A DNA stretch of 33,576 bases from Candidatus Poribacteria bacterium. Lineage in GTDB: Bacteria > Poribacteria > WGA-4E > WGA-3G. The DNA lies in contig VXZK01000275.1 of assembly GCA_009845545.1 (NCBI GenBank), positions 1 through 33,576 on the forward strand, in the 5' to 3' direction. The position numbers were made by a program, and so were the translations under genes. This document shows positions 32,992-33,576 of the stretch, one piece after another; positions within the stretch are counted from its first letter, which is position 1; the number at the start of each line of letters is the position of its first letter. The notes under the pieces are model-generated. The model ran no database searches. It had not been told where the DNA came from and saw only the letters and a list, made by a program, of their open reading frames with translations.

Positions 32992-33576
32992 TTACTGTCC
33001 GACATCTGGATCCAGTTCCTTAGCTTTTTGAAAATCTACTTTTGCGGCTTCTTTCTGCCCAAGTGCTTCCTTCGCATGCCCGCGATTGTTGTAAGCACCC
33101 GCATGTTCTGGGTTAATCTGGATGGCTTGCGTAGCGTCACTAACGGCTGCTTCATACAAACGCTGTGCTTTCTTAATATTCCCATTAGCGGTTTCAGATT
33201 CGCCAAGTCTGGACTTCAGCCCTGCTCGATTACTATAAGCATTGGCATTCTCAGGATCTATCTGGATGGCTTTATTGTAATCAAGTATTGCTCCTTCAAG
33301 GTTGCCAAGACCAAACTTTGCTGCGCCTCGTTTATTATAGGCATCAGGATGTTCTGGCTCAATCTCAATAGCTTGCGTAGCGTCTTCGATCGCTGCTTCA
33401 TATAAACGCTCCGCTTCCTCTGGATTTCCACGGGCAGTCTCAGATTCGCCAAGTCTGAACTTCGTCCACCCTCGATTACTATAGGCAGTAGCATACTCTG
33501 GATTGATTTGGATGGCTTTATTGTAATCAAGTATTGCTCCTTCAAGGTTGCCAAGACCAAACTTTGCTGCGCCTCG
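32992..33576 (-). CDS. TPR repeat protein, 3' end (5' end outside the window)
   Basis: The visible 194 residues are consecutive tetratricopeptide repeats: RGAAKFGLGNLEGAILDYNK, AIQINPEYATAYSNRGWTKF, YEAAIEDATQAIEIEPEHPD, AYNKRGAAKF and on to KAKELDPDVGQ. A higher-order DNA repeat of 246 bp (82 codons) is visible: the segment at 33271-33331 recurs at 33517-33576, so two TPRs plus a linker (ETARGNPEEAERLYEAA) form the unit. Such proteins act as protein-binding scaffolds. The start and any signal or catalytic domain lie beyond the window's right edge. It is convergent with the preceding genes. Confidence 0.92.
   Translation of the reverse strand, partial: RGAAKFGLGNLEGAILDYNKAIQINPEYATAYSNRGWTKFRLGESETARGNPEEAERLYEAAIEDATQAIEIEPEHPDAYNKRGAAKFGLGNLEGAILDYNKAIQIDPENANAYSNRAGLKSRLGESETANGNIKKAQRLYEAAVSDATQAIQINPEHAGAYNNRGHAKEALGQKEAAKVDFQKAKELDPDVGQ

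Noticed and set aside
33258..33560. A 100-residue minus-strand frame with repeats overlapping the TPR gene
   Set aside because: It is a shifted frame of the TPR gene; its repeats come from the 246-bp DNA repeat, and the true frame shows clear TPR motifs.

Overview
The window looks like a chromosomal segment of an uncultivated environmental bacterium. The mix of families points towards Candidatus Poribacteria or a relative, as found in marine or sponge metagenomes: phytanoyl-CoA dioxygenase-like proteins, mandelate racemase/enolase enzymes, a xylose-isomerase-like TIM barrel, Gfo/Idh/MocA, a secreted LamG protein, CehA/McbA, and many small palindromic repeats. This is inference from gene content, because no rRNA, tRNA or marker gene is present. 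Most genes have clear Shine-Dalgarno sites, and several promoters fit TTGACR-17 nt-TAnnnT, so ordinary bacterial expression signals apply.

Layout. (1) 1-3.5 kb: a decayed trpD, a D-malate/tartrate dehydrogenase-type gene, a decayed DUF2442 gene, and a gamma-glutamyltransferase on the plus strand with its own promoter. (2) 3.5-12.05 kb, all minus strand: a run of tightly packed genes in the order phyH dioxygenase, methyltransferase, gutted MR/MLE gene, ABM monooxygenase, ASCH protein, truncated methyltransferase, LamG protein, metallo-beta-lactamase-fold protein, GNAT, sugar isomerase-like protein, an OLD-like ATPase broken by a 64-bp tandem duplication, and its coupled TOPRIM-like partner. 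(3) 12.1-15.4 kb: three tandem paralogues of an unrecognised zinc-ribbon membrane protein. Truncated copies of the phyH 5' end lie between the units. (4) 15.4-20.3 kb: a secreted CehA/McbA-type protein, a nucleosidase, and, across a strikingly symmetric divergent promoter, a small coiled-coil ORF and a Gfo/Idh/MocA oxidoreductase. (5) 20.5-26.1 kb, minus strand: an MR enzyme resembling L-rhamnonate dehydratase, methyltransferase, GNAT, YdcF, adenosine deaminase and a solo HsdR-N-like protein. An unlinked GNAT-fragment/DUF2283 pair lies further upstream, beyond a MITE-like element. (6) 26.2-29.8 kb, plus strand: a heterodimeric ABC exporter. (7) 30.1-33.6 kb: a predicted beta-propeller protein, a retropepsin-like protein, a gutted second PhyH gene, and the C-terminal half of a TPR protein running off the window.

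The main theme is gene decay alongside local duplication. Three enzyme genes (trpD, MR/MLE, PhyH) keep recognisable ends but have lost the middle. One defence-like ATPase is frameshifted by a perfect 64-bp direct repeat. A small membrane-gene family has been triplicated with partial copies of its neighbour. The best candidates for undescribed biology are the modular zinc-ribbon membrane family with its leader-like phyH relics, the possibly switchable ATPase/TOPRIM pair, and the mirror-symmetric promoter at about 18.85 kb.
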